A DNA stretch of 64,000 nt from Craterostigma plantagineum (lineage: Eukaryota; Streptophyta; Magnoliopsida; Lamiales; Linderniaceae), in the NCBI GenBank assembly GCA_027422505.1, contig JAPQWV010000012.1, forward strand, positions 22,790,001 through 22,854,000, written 5' to 3'. Position 1 is the first letter of the stretch. The number at the start of each line of letters is the position of its first letter. The notes beneath the pieces are model-generated. The model did no database searches. It was not told where the DNA came from and worked only from the letters and a program-made list of their open reading frames with translations. Made by a program: the position numbers and the translations under genes. Of this stretch, positions 34,497 to 46,051 are shown in pieces.

Positions 34497-37307
34497 ATGG
34501 CCCCAGTACACAAAGAATTTACAAGGACAGCGCTTCAAATCTACTTTGCTAGTTGCAAAGAGACCGCACACAAGGAATTTGTTCCTATATTCGAAGCCCT
34601 AATTCAAACCGGCCTTCAAACCTTCTTCGACTGCTCTGCAGAATTTTATCCAGAGGCTCTGCATCAGTTCTTCAACACAGTACTCATCGTTGGAGACCGC
34701 TTTCAGTGTATGATCAACGGACATCAGTTTGACATCACTGAAGAATACTTTGCAAAGCTGTTCAATCTACCAACCACCGGTGACACTGTTATCAGCGTGC
34801 CTGATGACGTTAAGGAACGTCTCAAGACAACGATGTCTTTGACAGGGGGAACGTTTAAAGACTCGGATAAACGAGTGGTTCTTAAACCAGAGTATCGACT
34901 GCTTCATGATATTGTAGCAAAATCCATCTTGGGGAAGGCAGGATCCTTTGATATGCTCACCAGTGATAAGGTTCAGGCCATGGTGGCTATTTTGACTGGG
35001 ATGAAGATCAACTGGTCCTCTGTAATTTTCTCTGTCCTCAAAGGAATACTGCCGGTCCGTGATAGGCAGATCAAGAACTTTGCGCCTCAACTGTCTTTCC
35101 TTCTCAAGCGCAAGGTTGCAGCTGTTGGCCCTGTTGAAGGGATTGGGTATATAAACTTCATTTCTGATGACACCATTCGTCAGATGGTGAGCACAGCCTC
35201 GCTCACTAAGAAACCGGCTAAAAGAAAAGCCACTGACGATCTGCCCACTATCAAGCCAACCAAGAAGTCTGCTGTTGATCACTCTCTGGGAACGTCGAAG
35301 ACTGTCTCCCGACCCAGATCCTCGCCGACTCAAAAGAAGAAGACTGATGAAAAGCAAGTCTCATCAAAGCCCTCTAAGAAGAAATTGGTCCTGGAGTCTT
35401 CCTCCTCTTCTGAAGATACTCAACCACTTCGGAAAGTACTTACCAAGAAAAGGACCATGATGCCTACCAAGAAGCCCTCAACCGGGTCAGTCCCGTCGAG
35501 CAAACCGACAACAACTACACAACTTGTCCAGTCGGTTTCTACCGTAACACCAACCATCACTGTCACTCCATTGCCGGAGACAACTGGTTCGGTGATCAGG
35601 ACTGCGTCACCACAGAGTGGGGTGAGGATTCAAGAACCGGTCCGAGGTATCTCGACTGACAAAGGCAAGGGCAAAGCTATTGCGGTCCCTGAAGGACACG
35701 AATCGATCGATGAGACTGCCTGGACTCTCATTCGAGAAGAAATTGTTGAGACGATTGCAGATGATCTTCGGGCCTATGATGATTGGGTCGATTTCCGATT
35801 CACTCCATATAGTGAGAAGATCTGGAAGTCCAAAGGTCTCTCTGACCGACTCAAACTTGCCAGACAGACAGAAGGGAAGCTCATAAAGACTCTGGGAATT
35901 GAATCCATCAGGCGCCTACTGGACGCGCGAGAGCTATACCGGGTCAGTCTTGAAATGAAGCATCTGACGGGCTATATTGAGCAACGCAGGGACAACTTTC
36001 AGCCAGAAGGGAGAGATGCAATATATGAGCTCCAAATTCTGTCCAGGCTGGAGGCAGAACTGCAGAGTATGCAGGTCTACCATGCTACTGTTTGAGCAAA
36101 ACTTCAGCCTGATGTGGCATCCTCCGCCGGTGCATCGGCTGTGGCACTTGAATCAATCTCTGTCTCTTTTGATCAGCCGCAGGACGACTCTCTCATGACA
36201 ACGGCCTTGATCGTCGCACCCACGCCTTCATCCTCTGTTCCACCTGTGCATACATCTCAACTGGTACAAAGTCCAGTTCTTCATCCCTCACCAGAACCGG
36301 TCTCTGAGGAATGCTTGCTTTTTCGGCAACCTATTCCATCGTTTCCTTGGCTGTCTCTACCATTATCTCTACCGATTCCAATCTCAGCCAGTGGATTTTC
36401 TCAGACACAGTCACTACCTCCCCTGCCTCTACTTCTCACCTTTGCTGGTGAATCTGGATCTTCTTCTTCTCCCACTTCTCCAGACAACATTCAGGATCTC
36501 TCAGCTACTGTGGTAGAACCTCAACCGGTCGAGGTTCGATCTGAGCAAGAAACTGATCTCGAAGTCCGCACCTCGACGGAGCAAGGCATCCCTGTCTCTG
36601 CCATTCAGACTGAATCTGTTGTTGTCTCCGTAGCTGCATTGTCGGAAAATACTCAGTCTATCATCCCTCCACAGTCGCAATCAACGGGACCTCCAGCAAG
36701 CATATCCATACCGGTTGATATCATAGGTTCACCAAGAGAAGTCTCCTTGATCAAGCAGACTTATCGCTCAATCTCCATTCTGAGCAAGACTATCAATGGT
36801 GACCGGCAGCACAACCATGAGCAGTTTCAAGCTCTGAAGGAAGATATCACCGGTCTTCGCTCGGATGTTTGTGCAAATCTGGAGGTTATCAAAGGGCAAC
36901 TGACGGCTCTGACTAGGCTAATCACCCCGGTTATTGCCAAAAAGGGGGAAAGTATGGCAAGCGACAGCAGAAAACAGCAGCAACCGCCCAGCTCTAGCTC
37001 ATCTGAGCCTCAGAAGTTTATCTCCAAACTTTATGTCAAAACCAAGGATCCAAAACGAGCTGCAATCGAAGCTGCACTCATCCCGGATGCAGTCTTACAA
37101 AATCAGACTGCGGCAGTACCAGTCAGCGAAACTGGTCCAGTTGAAGTCCAATACGATGCCAGCAGTTTACGGCATCTTGCCTGCAATTTGACAAAGGATC
37201 AGCTGGCAGATCTTAGGAGACTACATGACATAAAAGAAGACGCATACAAGGACAATAACAAGTTGAAGGAGGTAGAGCGGATATTCAAGAGCAAGGGGTA
37301 CAACTAA
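34497..37307 (+). pseudogene. Extra ORF between pol and 3' LTR (SIRE-type ORF3)
   Basis: A single reading frame of ~936 codons interrupted by one TGA at 36093-36095 (GTT TGA GCA, consistent with a CGA origin). The first 532 codons are open, as is the remainder. The N-terminal ~240 residues are globular (QFFNTVLIVGDRFQCMINGH, FAKLFNLPTTGDTV) and resemble the uncharacterised N-terminal domains of plant transposon proteins. A Lys/Ser/Pro/Thr-rich disordered stretch follows (about 240-400), then a short helical segment, then a long Ser/Pro/Gln-rich region. The C-terminus is helical and basic (LKEVERIFKSKGYN). SIRE-type elements often carry an ORF here called env-like. I see no signal peptide or clear membrane anchor, so that label is not supported. 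Confidence 0.7.
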
Positions 37308-37393
37308 AAGTGTTGTCTGTATCAATCTCTTTTGATATGAATGAAAACTGGTTTTCTGCTGACTAGTTTTGTCAATCACCAAAAAGGGGGAAA

Positions 37394-38418
37394 TTGTTAG
37401 CAACACGAATTCAGACATTCGGACTATCGGTTTTGGTGAATTGACGCAACTGATTAATAATGAGAAAACCGGAGATCTAAAGTATCGTCTATGCTAAGGA
37501 CTAAAAGCGATATATATAAGTGACCGGTCTGGGCAAGCATGAGAGACTATGATTAATACCGATTGAAGATACCGGTCTTGACAAAGGATTCAGAAAAGCA
37601 CGACAGTATGCACTATCGGACAAATGACAGATTGGACAATCGAGATAAGTGCATACTGAAACAGAAAGGAAAATTCAGACATTCAATGCAATGCTGCAAG
37701 TCCAGAGTTTAGACAAGGTCAACTAACGCAAATAAAGAATAAAGCTAGTGACAGGATAGACTGCAGCTTAAACCGGACAGACCCATTTTTGGAAAGTCAA
37801 TTAATGCACCGATCAGAGTGAAGAGTCTATCTCACAACGGTTTGATTTTCAAACTTCAAGCATAAAAGGAGAGAGACAAGAAGAAGATGAACACTTCACT
37901 GAACTACAACATTTTTACGATCTTGAAATCTCATCCTCAAAAAGAACGAAGTTTGAGCTGTTCAAAGAGCTGTGGTGAGAGCACAAAAAATCAGAGTGAA
38001 GTCCAAAGACATTCTTTCTTAGATTTAAGTTTATAGTGACTATTTCCGACGGACTGTAAAAAGCTGTTGAAGTAGGTGGATTGTTGTAAACAACTGCCTA
38101 GGGATTCACTAGATTTGAGCTGTGTATCAGCTGGGTAGGTTGTACAAGAGTGTATAACTGAAGATCTAGTGAACCTTCCTTGCGAGGAAGAAGGGGAGAC
38201 GTAGGAGATTTTAACTCCGAACTTCCAGAAACAAACCGGTCTCATACATACACACGCACACACATTTACTCATCACATATCAGTTTCAACCAGTCAGTAT
38301 TACATTCCGCACTTATACTGACCGGTCACTGATTGAGTACCTGTCATTGGAAAGACAAATCGAAAAAGAGACAAGCGTTTATTCACCCCCCCTCTAAACG
38401 CGTAAACCGATCCTAACA
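37394..38418 (+). repeat. SIRE-type 3' LTR
   Basis: 1025 bp partner of 27725-28752, preceded by the purine tract AAAAAGGGGGAAAT and followed by the TSD GGTAT. Confidence 0.9.
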
Positions 38419-38423
38419 GGTAT

Positions 38424-39033
38424 TGTGAATAAAAACTGTTAAATTGGTCTTGTAATTTATAATTTTGTCATTAATTGATTAATTACAATTTTATGCAAAT
38501 ATCTTAATTTATTATAAATTTATTCTTAAATTAGTTTTGTTTAAATAACTTAACTAATAATATAAAATGTTCAAACTAATTTGATTGAATATTTGCACAC
38601 ATATTATGTGCTAATGGCGTCTAATTAAAACATCAAATGTTCCTAGCCAATGATCTAAAAATATTCTATCTTTGTAATTGTACTTGGTAATTGATTTTTT
38701 TTTTTTTTTTGAAAATAGGATTTCATTTATAAATCCAAGTAAATACAAAGATATAGCAATAACCAAATGTTACAAAACATTTAATGGAAAACTCTATCTC
38801 TCTCTCCCCTCTTTTCCCTCCTGGTAATTGTACGAAAATGAATATTCTATCTTCGTAATTCTAGTTGGTAATTGTTTGTTTAATGGAAAAATCGGATTAA
38901 AGTTGACGTAATGAATATTAGTAAATCAGATAATTTTTACAACCCCCTTCTTTTTTATTTAATAAACGCCTAATATTCAATCCCAACCAACCTCTCGCCG
39001 CCGCATAGTCACTGACCGTCCAAATCCGCCGTC
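38424..39033. other. Intergenic region upstream of ASB
   Basis: AT-rich, with a T-run at about 38696-38710 and a CT-rich patch near 38796-38822. No gene and no convincing TATA box. Confidence 0.4.
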
Positions 39034-40980
39034 ATGGGCAGCTTCTCCGCCGTTTCCCCAACCGTAAAACCCCGCGCGCCATCTCCTTCGCCACGGCTGA
39101 TGAATGCACAAAGTTTCCCCGCCTTCACAACCGCCTCCCGCCGCGCGCCTCTCCTGCGCGCCGCCGCCTCCCGAGCTCCGAAAATGCCGCTCGCTATCTC
39201 CGCAAACTCATCCGCGTCCACCGTTGATTCGTCCCCGAAGAAGACTGTTAATCCGATTATCGTCATTGATAATTACGACAGCTTTACATATAATCTCTGC
39301 CAAGTTAGTGTTCCTGTTGAATTTTTTTTTTCGCCATGGTGGGGGTTTGTTAATGCTCATTAATTTGTTTATATTCTTATATTTTGGAAAATTGTTATCA
39401 GTACATGGGAGAGCTTGGCTGCGAATTTGAGGTTTATAGGAACGACGAGCTTACTGTTGATGGGATAAAAGAGTATGAAATCACACTTTTTCTTTTGCAC
39501 CTTCTTTCAATATTATTCGCCTTATATGTGATTGTTTACGAGCGAAGAAGATTGATATGGTTATGAATGTGATTGATTATTCCAATTGCACTGTTATACC
39601 TATCGTGAATTTCTGGTTTTCCCCTCGTTGAAAGGTTTAGTTGGCTGAAAAAATCAATGATGAATTAGCTCAATGGTTGCTATTCGAGTTTTAATGGCAT
39701 TTGATTAGAAAAACCATTTTGCAGTGTGATCTGTGTGTTATTTGTGCTGTTTAAGCAATTCGACAGTAGACTTGTAATTAGAATTTGCTGTTCTGAGAAT
39801 GAATTCCATATGAACTCGAATCAGAAAGTTCTTCTTTAATAAGTCTGATATCTTCTCCTTCGATTCGTAAAGGAAATCCAGACGTTCTTATCTGGGAATG
39901 CATAACTTTGCGTTTCGTGTTCTTGTGTAGGAAAAACCCAAGAGGCATATTGATATCTCCCGGCCCTGGTAAAAAAAGAAACTATTTATTTGTTCTTTAT
40001 CCATTTTCAGCAGTTGTGTCTTTACATCCTCTAACGCTATCCTCTCCCTTATCCACCCCAAAAAAAAAAAAAAATCAAGGCACGCCTCAAGATTCAGGAA
40101 TCTCACTACAAACCGTTGCTGAACTTGGACCTACCGTGCCTTTATTTGGCGTTTGCATGGGCCTGCAGTGCATAGGCGAAGCATTTGGAGGTTCGTTTTC
40201 GTTTATTTTTCACCTTTTCTTTCTACGATCGAAATTGAGTTAAAAATGTTCCATCTTACGCAGGAAAAATAGTGCGATCTCCTAATGGAGTGATGCATGG
40301 GAAAAGCTCTCTTGTGTATTACAACGAAGGCGAGGATGATGGTATGTTTGCAGGCTTATCCAAGTACGTCCCTTTTTTTATTTCTCCAACTTCTTTTGAA
40401 CCTTTCGATAGATCACTTGTGGGCTGTTATAGTTCTTGCTGAAAACTTAATAATGTTCGTAAAACTTAATAGCTATATTTATATATGTATAGACTACCAT
40501 GCAACTGTTCAGACACATCTACTCCAAGCATTAGCAGCTTTCTTCATATATATTAATCCCGTGTTTAATATTCTTTCTTGCAACTTCTTTTCTGTTTTCC
40601 TTAACCTTATCCTTTTCTCTTTCGTTATTTCCAGCCCTTTTATTGCTGGTAGATACCACAGCCTTGTGATTGAAAGGGAAACGTTCCCAGGCGACGTTCT
40701 TGAGATAACTGCTTGGACCGAAGATGGGTTAGTTATGGCCGCTCGTCATAAGACATACAGACATTTACTGGTAAAAATCTTTCTAGTACTTCAGAAAAAT
40801 CACATTTTGTAGAAACTAATCGTTTTCGTTTACGCCTTAAAGTGATTTGATCGCTGTAACTGAATACAGGGAGTTCAGTTTCATCCCGAGAGCATCATTA
40901 CCAGCGAAGGAAAAACCATCGTCGGTAATTTTATCAAAGCGATAGAGAGGAAAGAAGCCGAGGCCAAGAACAACAGTTAA
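39034..40980 (+). CDS. ASB1: Anthranilate synthase beta subunit, plastid
   Basis: Glutamine amidotransferase subunit that feeds ammonia to the alpha subunit for anthranilate synthesis, the first committed step of tryptophan (and hence auxin and indole alkaloid) biosynthesis in plastids. Seven exons: 39034-39303, 39402-39472, 39931-39968, 40080-40190, 40264-40363, 40635-40770, 40870-40980, giving 278 aa. The first ~70 residues are Ser/Pro/Arg/Ala rich and look like a transit peptide. The GATase core starts [16 protein letters not shown]. The nucleophile Cys is in [16 protein letters not shown]. The His-Glu pair is in VQFHPESI. The oxyanion-loop motif ISPGPG spans the exon 3/4 junction. The exon 4 acceptor follows a run of ~15 A rather than a pyrimidine tract. 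No frame damage. Confidence 0.95.
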
Positions 40981-42508
40981 GTTCCTTTCTTGATTTTAGT
41001 CATATCAAATTTTAGGAGATCTAACTTGAACTGTTTTAGATCTTTAGATTGAGGCCCAAGAACAGTATTATCATGGTATTTTGTTAGCTTTTGGCTGAAA
41101 ATATTGAGACGAAAAAGGAAAAAAGATGAGTTAGTTTAGGAGGCAAAGGAATTCAAATGAAGTCTGAGATACATTCTTAGTTTTCCTATGACAAGTTCCA
41201 AATTCCATAATGTAGCATCTATGTAACAAAAACTCAAATCAATATAACAAAAGAAGGTTTGAATACTTCACTTACATATTAACCAGCGATTTTACAAGAA
41301 CAGAACCACATCGACATATGTTTTTGCTAGAGAAATATTATTATGTTTGTTAGTGACCGACCAATCATTAGAACAACCAAAAATCTCATAGTGGGATTTC
41401 AGTGTCACATCATAAGGCGTGCCAAAATTAAGATTGAAATCTTTCATTTCAAAGAGTCCCACCAATCTAATTTTAAAGTCAAAAATATATAATTATTATC
41501 TAAATGTGAAAATGGCAAAAGAAAATTAGTTAGGGTCCATGCATATTATTAAAAACTGGATAAATCAGCCTATTCAATTATTGAACTGGTACAAACTACA
41601 ACCTTCGATTGCTATGTCATTTTCTCTTCAAGTTAATCTTGACTGCTCGATCCATGTTCATAAAAAGTTCATTTGACTTTACATAATTATGATCGGCGTG
41701 AAACAAAATTTATATCTTAATATTTTAATATGATTTATGTATTTTCAGGAATGATTGAAGCTCTGCTTTTAAAATAATGCGTTACTCATCAAAGTGGCAA
41801 AGTAGACATACGGTAAAAGCTTAAATCAAGCTTATCATAATAACTGGCATGTAACTATGCTTTCATTTTTCACTTTTATGCACATTTAAATCTTAGCCTT
41901 TAAAGTTGACTGAGACACATACATAAAATAAATGTGTCTCGATATTCAAGGTAAAAATACTAAATAATATAAGACCAATTACCATACCATACCTTTTCTG
42001 CATAATGTAAATATTTAGCATAGTCTTCGGCGAGGAAAAAAGCTGTGGTGTTTAGATAAATCTTTGTCTGTCGGCCTAAGCTCTTTCCTTTGACCATCGT
42101 CACGTTTTGTTCTTCAGATTTGCTTTAAACATCGTTATATTGATTGTGCTGTCCTAATTATAAGATTCCTATGTTTGATCACTTTGTTTATTAAATTTCA
42201 TTTTTCAGTTCCAACCATTCAAACCCCATGAAAACAAATTTTCGATCGTAACTGAAATCAAATTAATATGTATTCCAACATATCAATAATAAAAGATTTC
42301 CACTTCGATACAATTTTTATCCACTCTTTACTTAGCAAAACAAACTTCAAAAGTTTAAACAGTATTCCCATTTTACCCTCCTTTTCCTCCATAAAAGTGC
42401 CAAACTTTTATCAGTCTCCAAAAGAAACTAAGTTTCTCATCATCGTCCTCACAGTTCACACACACACAGAGGGAAAAAAAAAAACAAAAAGCTGGCTCAC
42501 ATCCATCA
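40981..42508. other. Intergenic region and BRL2-like promoter/5' UTR
   Basis: AT-rich DNA of about 1.5 kb with no gene. A CA repeat and an A-run lie just before the BRL2-like ATG (about 42453-42489), presumably in its 5' UTR. Confidence 0.45.
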
Positions 42509-45500
42509 ATGGCGGCCGCCCTGCTATTACTCCTCCTCCTCACAATATCTCTAACTTCAACCCAACAACAATCCCCAAAATACCCCTCCCTGAAAACCGA
42601 CGCCTCGGCCCTCTTATCCTTCAAAAACTCGATAAAAAACGACCCAAACAACGCCTTATCAAACTGGGATTACGTCGCCGAAAAAGACCCATGCAAATGG
42701 CGAGGAGTCGCCTGTAACAAACTCCGGCGAGTCTCCGCCCTCGACTTAGCCCAGGCCAACCTCGCGGGCCCCACCTCCCTCGAGCCCTTCTCCTCCCTCG
42801 ACTCGCTCGCCTCCTTAAACCTCTCCGCCAACCCCTTATCCCTGCCCGCCTCCGCCCTGACCCACCTGCCCGCCTCCCTGACCCGCCTCGAGCTCTCCTT
42901 CTCGGGAATCTCCGGGCAGCTGCCCGAGACCTTCTTCTCAACCCTCACGAGCCTCCGATACGTCGACCTCGCCTTCAACAACCTCAGCGGTCAGCTGCCC
43001 GATGAACTATTCCTTCGAATCGAGAGCCTCGAATACCTCGACATGTCGTACAACAACATCTCGGGCCCGGCCTCGGGCCTGAGGTTCGAACGGTGCGCCT
43101 CGCTGGCCCGGCTCGACTGGTCTGGGAATAGGATCTCAGGCCCGCTTCCGGGCTCGCTGTCGATCTGCACGGGCCTGACCGAGCTGATCCTGCCCGATAA
43201 TTTATTCTCGGGCGAGATCCCGAGGGCCTACGGCTCTCTGACGGGCGTTCGGCGGCTTGACCTCTCGGGCAATCGGCTCGAGGGGTGGGTCCCGCCCGAG
43301 CTCGGGCGAGGAGCCTGCGGCTCGCTAGTCGAGATCAAGCTCTCGGGCAACAACCTGACCGGGACGGTCCCACTTTCGTTCTCTTCGTGCGATAAGCTTC
43401 AAGCCTTCGACTTGTCCCGAAACAACCTCACGGGCCCTTTCCCCGACTCAATTCTGGCGAACTTAACGTCGTTGGAAACCCTTTTGCTCAGCGCAAACAA
43501 AATCTCCGGTGAATTTCCATCCTCGATTTCCTTCTGTAAGAATCTGAGGGTCGTCGATTTGAGTTCTAACATGCTTAGCGGGCCCATTCCGCCGACCATA
43601 TGCAACGGCGATTCATCCCTAGAGGAGCTTCGGGCGCCCGACAACATGCTGGTCGGGCAGATTCCCGCCCGACTTTCCAACTGTACGAAACTCAAAATCG
43701 TCGATTTCAGCCTAAACTACATCAACGGGTCGATCCCGCCCGAGATGGGCAGCCTCGAAAACCTCGAGCAGCTCATCGCATGGTACAATTCCATCGAAGG
43801 GCAAATACCGCCCGAGCTTGGGAGGTGCAAGAAGCTCAAGAACCTCATACTGAACAACAATAGGCTGACCGGGAAAATCCCGAGGGAGCTCTTCGACTCG
43901 CCCGATATAGAGTGGATTTCGCTGACCAGCAATGAGCTGACCGGAGAAATCCCGAGGGAGTTCGGGCGGCTGACTAGGCTAGCCGTTTTGCAGCTAGGGA
44001 ACAACAGCTTGGCCGGGCAGATTCCTAAAGAATTAGCCAACTGTAGCAGCTTGGTTTGGTTAGATTTGGACAGCAATCAGCTGACCGGCGAAATCCCGCC
44101 TAGGCTGGGCAGGCAGTTTGGGGCCAAGTCCCTGCCCGGGATTCTATCGGGCAACACCCTTGTGTTCGTAAGGAACGTCGGGAATTCTTGCAGGGGAGTC
44201 GGCGGGCTGCTCGAGTTTTACGGTATAAGGCCCGAGAGGTTATTGCAGGTCCCTTCTCTGAAGAACTGCGACTTCACTAGGATGTATTCTGGGCCCGTTT
44301 TGAGTCAGTTCACTAGGTATCAGACATTGGAGTACCTCGACCTTTCTTACAATCAGCTTCGAGGGAAGATTCCCGACGAATTTGGGGAGATGATAGCCCT
44401 GCAAGTCCTCGTCTTGGCCCATAATCAGCTCTCGGGCGAGATTCCTTCAACGTTCGGGCAGCTCAAGAACCTCGGAGTGTTCGACGCTTCTAACAACAGG
44501 CTCCAAGGGCAAATCCCAGATTCTTTCTCCAACCTTTCTTTCCTCGTACAGATCGATCTCTCTAGCAATGAGCTGACGGGGCAGATCCCTTCGAGGGGAC
44601 AGCTCAGCACTCTGCCCGCCAGCCAGTTCGCAAACAATCCCGGGCTATGTGGGGTCCCTCTGCCCGAATGCCAGCCGGGCGAAAACCCGCCCGCCCCGCT
44701 TGCCAGACGCGTGGAGAGGAACGGGGCGAAATCGTGGGCCAATAGGGTCGTAATGGGAATACTCATCTCCGTGGCTTTGATATGTCTGCTAATCGTATGG
44801 TCCATTGCAGTGAAGGCCAGGCGAAGGGAAGCCGAGGAGGTTAAAATGCTCAGCAAGCTCAAGGGTTCCCACGGAGCTACGACGTGGAAGATAGAGAAGG
44901 AGAAAGAACCGTTGAGCATCAACGTGGCTACGTTTCAGAGGCAGCTGAGGAAGCTCAAGTTTTCGCAGCTCGTCGAGGCCACGAATGGGTTCTCGGCGGC
45001 TAGCCTCGTGGGCTCGGGCGGGTTCGGCGAGGTCTTCCGGGCGACTCTAAAGGATGGTTCGTGCGTGGCTATCAAGAAGCTCATACGCCTGAGCTGCCAG
45101 GGAGATAGAGAATTCATGGCAGAAATGGAAACCCTAGGAAAGATTAAGCACAAGAATTTGGTACCTTTGCTTGGCTACTGCAAGGTAGGTGAAGAGAGGC
45201 TCTTAGTCTACGAGTTCATGACGTACGGCAGCTTGGAAGAGATGCTTCACGGCCGATCGACGGCGGCGGCGCAAGGGAGGAGGGTACTAACCTGGGAGGA
45301 GCGCAAGAAGATCGCCAGGGGAGCGGCGAAGGGGCTCTGCTTCCTCCACCATAACTGCATACCTCACATAATCCACCGTGATATGAAGTCGAGCAATGTG
45401 CTCCTCGACCAAGAGATGGAGGCGAGGGTCTCCGACTTCGGCATGGCGAGGCTAATCAGCGCGTTGGACACACACCTGAGCGTGAGCACGCTGGCGGGGA

Positions 45501-45880
45501 CGCCGGGGTACGTTCCGCCGGAGTATTACCAGAGCTTTCGGTGCACGGCGAAGGGCGACGTGTACTCCCTCGGCGTGATTTTGCTGGAGATTCTGGCGGG
45601 GAAACGGCCGACGGACAAGGAGGATTTCGGGGACACGAACCTCGTGGGGTGGGTGAAGGGTAAGGTCAGGGAAGGGAGGAGCATGGAGGTGATTGACCGC
45701 CAACTGTTCGACGTAATTACGAAGAGGGACGAAGCTGAAGAGGCGAAGGAGATGGTTAGGTACTTGGAGATTGCGCTGAGGTGCGTCGACGATTTTCCGT
45801 CGAAGAGGCCGAATATGCTTCAGGTGGTGGCGATGCTGAGGGAGATTGAGGCCAACGGCGGCGCTAGCACTAGTGCTTGA
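42509..45880 (+). CDS. BRL2: BRL2/VH1-like leucine-rich repeat receptor kinase
   Basis: Intronless, 1123 aa, close to the family's ~1140 aa. Signal peptide [17 protein letters not shown]. An LRR N-terminal cap follows with the WRGVACNK motif, then about 22 plant-type LRRs. An island domain (about residues 539-605, [20 protein letters not shown]) interrupts the repeats near the membrane, diagnostic of the BRI1/BRL family. The transmembrane helix is at about 746-768. The kinase starts near 833 (GSGGFGEVF, catalytic Lys in [14 protein letters not shown] near 956, SDFGMARL near 976) and is an RD kinase with all key residues. The lack of some BRI1 loop features and the similarity to BRL2 suggest a vascular-pattern role; in Arabidopsis BRL2 does not bind brassinolide. 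The LRR half is strongly GC-biased (many CTC, GCC and CCC codons) against AT-rich surroundings. Confidence 0.93.
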   Translation: MAAALLLLLLLTISLTSTQQQSPKYPSLKTDASALLSFKNSIKNDPNNALSNWDYVAEKDPCKWRGVACNKLRRVSALDLAQANLAGPTSLEPFSSLDSLASLNLSANPLSLPASALTHLPASLTRLELSFSGISGQLPETFFSTLTSLRYVDLAFNNLSGQLPDELFLRIESLEYLDMSYNNISGPASGLRFERCASLARLDWSGNRISGPLPGSLSICTGLTELILPDNLFSGEIPRAYGSLTGVRRLDLSGNRLEGWVPPELGRGACGSLVEIKLSGNNLTGTVPLSFSSCDKLQAFDLSRNNLTGPFPDSILANLTSLETLLLSANKISGEFPSSISFCKNLRVVDLSSNMLSGPIPPTICNGDSSLEELRAPDNMLVGQIPARLSNCTKLKIVDFSLNYINGSIPPEMGSLENLEQLIAWYNSIEGQIPPELGRCKKLKNLILNNNRLTGKIPRELFDSPDIEWISLTSNELTGEIPREFGRLTRLAVLQLGNNSLAGQIPKELANCSSLVWLDLDSNQLTGEIPPRLGRQFGAKSLPGILSGNTLVFVRNVGNSCRGVGGLLEFYGIRPERLLQVPSLKNCDFTRMYSGPVLSQFTRYQTLEYLDLSYNQLRGKIPDEFGEMIALQVLVLAHNQLSGEIPSTFGQLKNLGVFDASNNRLQGQIPDSFSNLSFLVQIDLSSNELTGQIPSRGQLSTLPASQFANNPGLCGVPLPECQPGENPPAPLARRVERNGAKSWANRVVMGILISVALICLLIVWSIAVKARRREAEEVKMLSKLKGSHGATTWKIEKEKEPLSINVATFQRQLRKLKFSQLVEATNGFSAASLVGSGGFGEVFRATLKDGSCVAIKKLIRLSCQGDREFMAEMETLGKIKHKNLVPLLGYCKVGEERLLVYEFMTYGSLEEMLHGRSTAAAQGRRVLTWEERKKIARGAAKGLCFLHHNCIPHIIHRDMKSSNVLLDQEMEARVSDFGMARLISALDTHLSVSTLAGTPGYVPPEYYQSFRCTAKGDVYSLGVILLEILAGKRPTDKEDFGDTNLVGWVKGKVREGRSMEVIDRQLFDVITKRDEAEEAKEMVRYLEIALRCVDDFPSKRPNMLQVVAMLREIEANGGASTSA

Positions 45881-46051
45881 ACATTGAAGAAGATAAATAC
45901 AAATTCCCTTTTTTCGCCGTGCATTTTTACACGACTCCATCGAAGTAATACTGCCTTTATATTTACTTAAAATATTGCGATTTAATAACAAAAAAGAACC
46001 AGAATTTTTTATTTTTTTTTATTTTTTAAACAAGGAGAACTAACGAACCTA

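Larger units (their letters stand above)
27725..38418 (+). mobile_element. SIRE/Maximus-type Ty1/copia retrotransposon, 10.7 kb
   Basis: LTRs at 27725-28752 and 37394-38418 (TGTTAGCAACACG...GATCCTAACA) are flanked by a perfect TSD, GGTAT, at 27720-27724 and 38419-38423. By eye the LTRs differ by about five substitutions plus changes in a C-run and an A-run, so it is a young insertion. Order: LTR, PBS, gag, pol, extra ORF, purine tract (AAAAAGGGGGAAAT), LTR. The pol order is PR-IN-RT-RH. The great length and the long ORF between pol and 3' LTR are the reasons for the SIRE/Maximus call. The coding parts carry several stops. Confidence 0.9.

Noticed and set aside
34497..36095. Envelope gene in the SIRE-type element
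   Set aside because: No signal peptide, no clear transmembrane segment; kept as an extra ORF of unknown function.
42621..45153. Several minus-strand open frames of 60-165 codons
   Set aside because: Antisense of the GC-rich BRL2-like gene; Ser/Leu/Arg-rich without domains.
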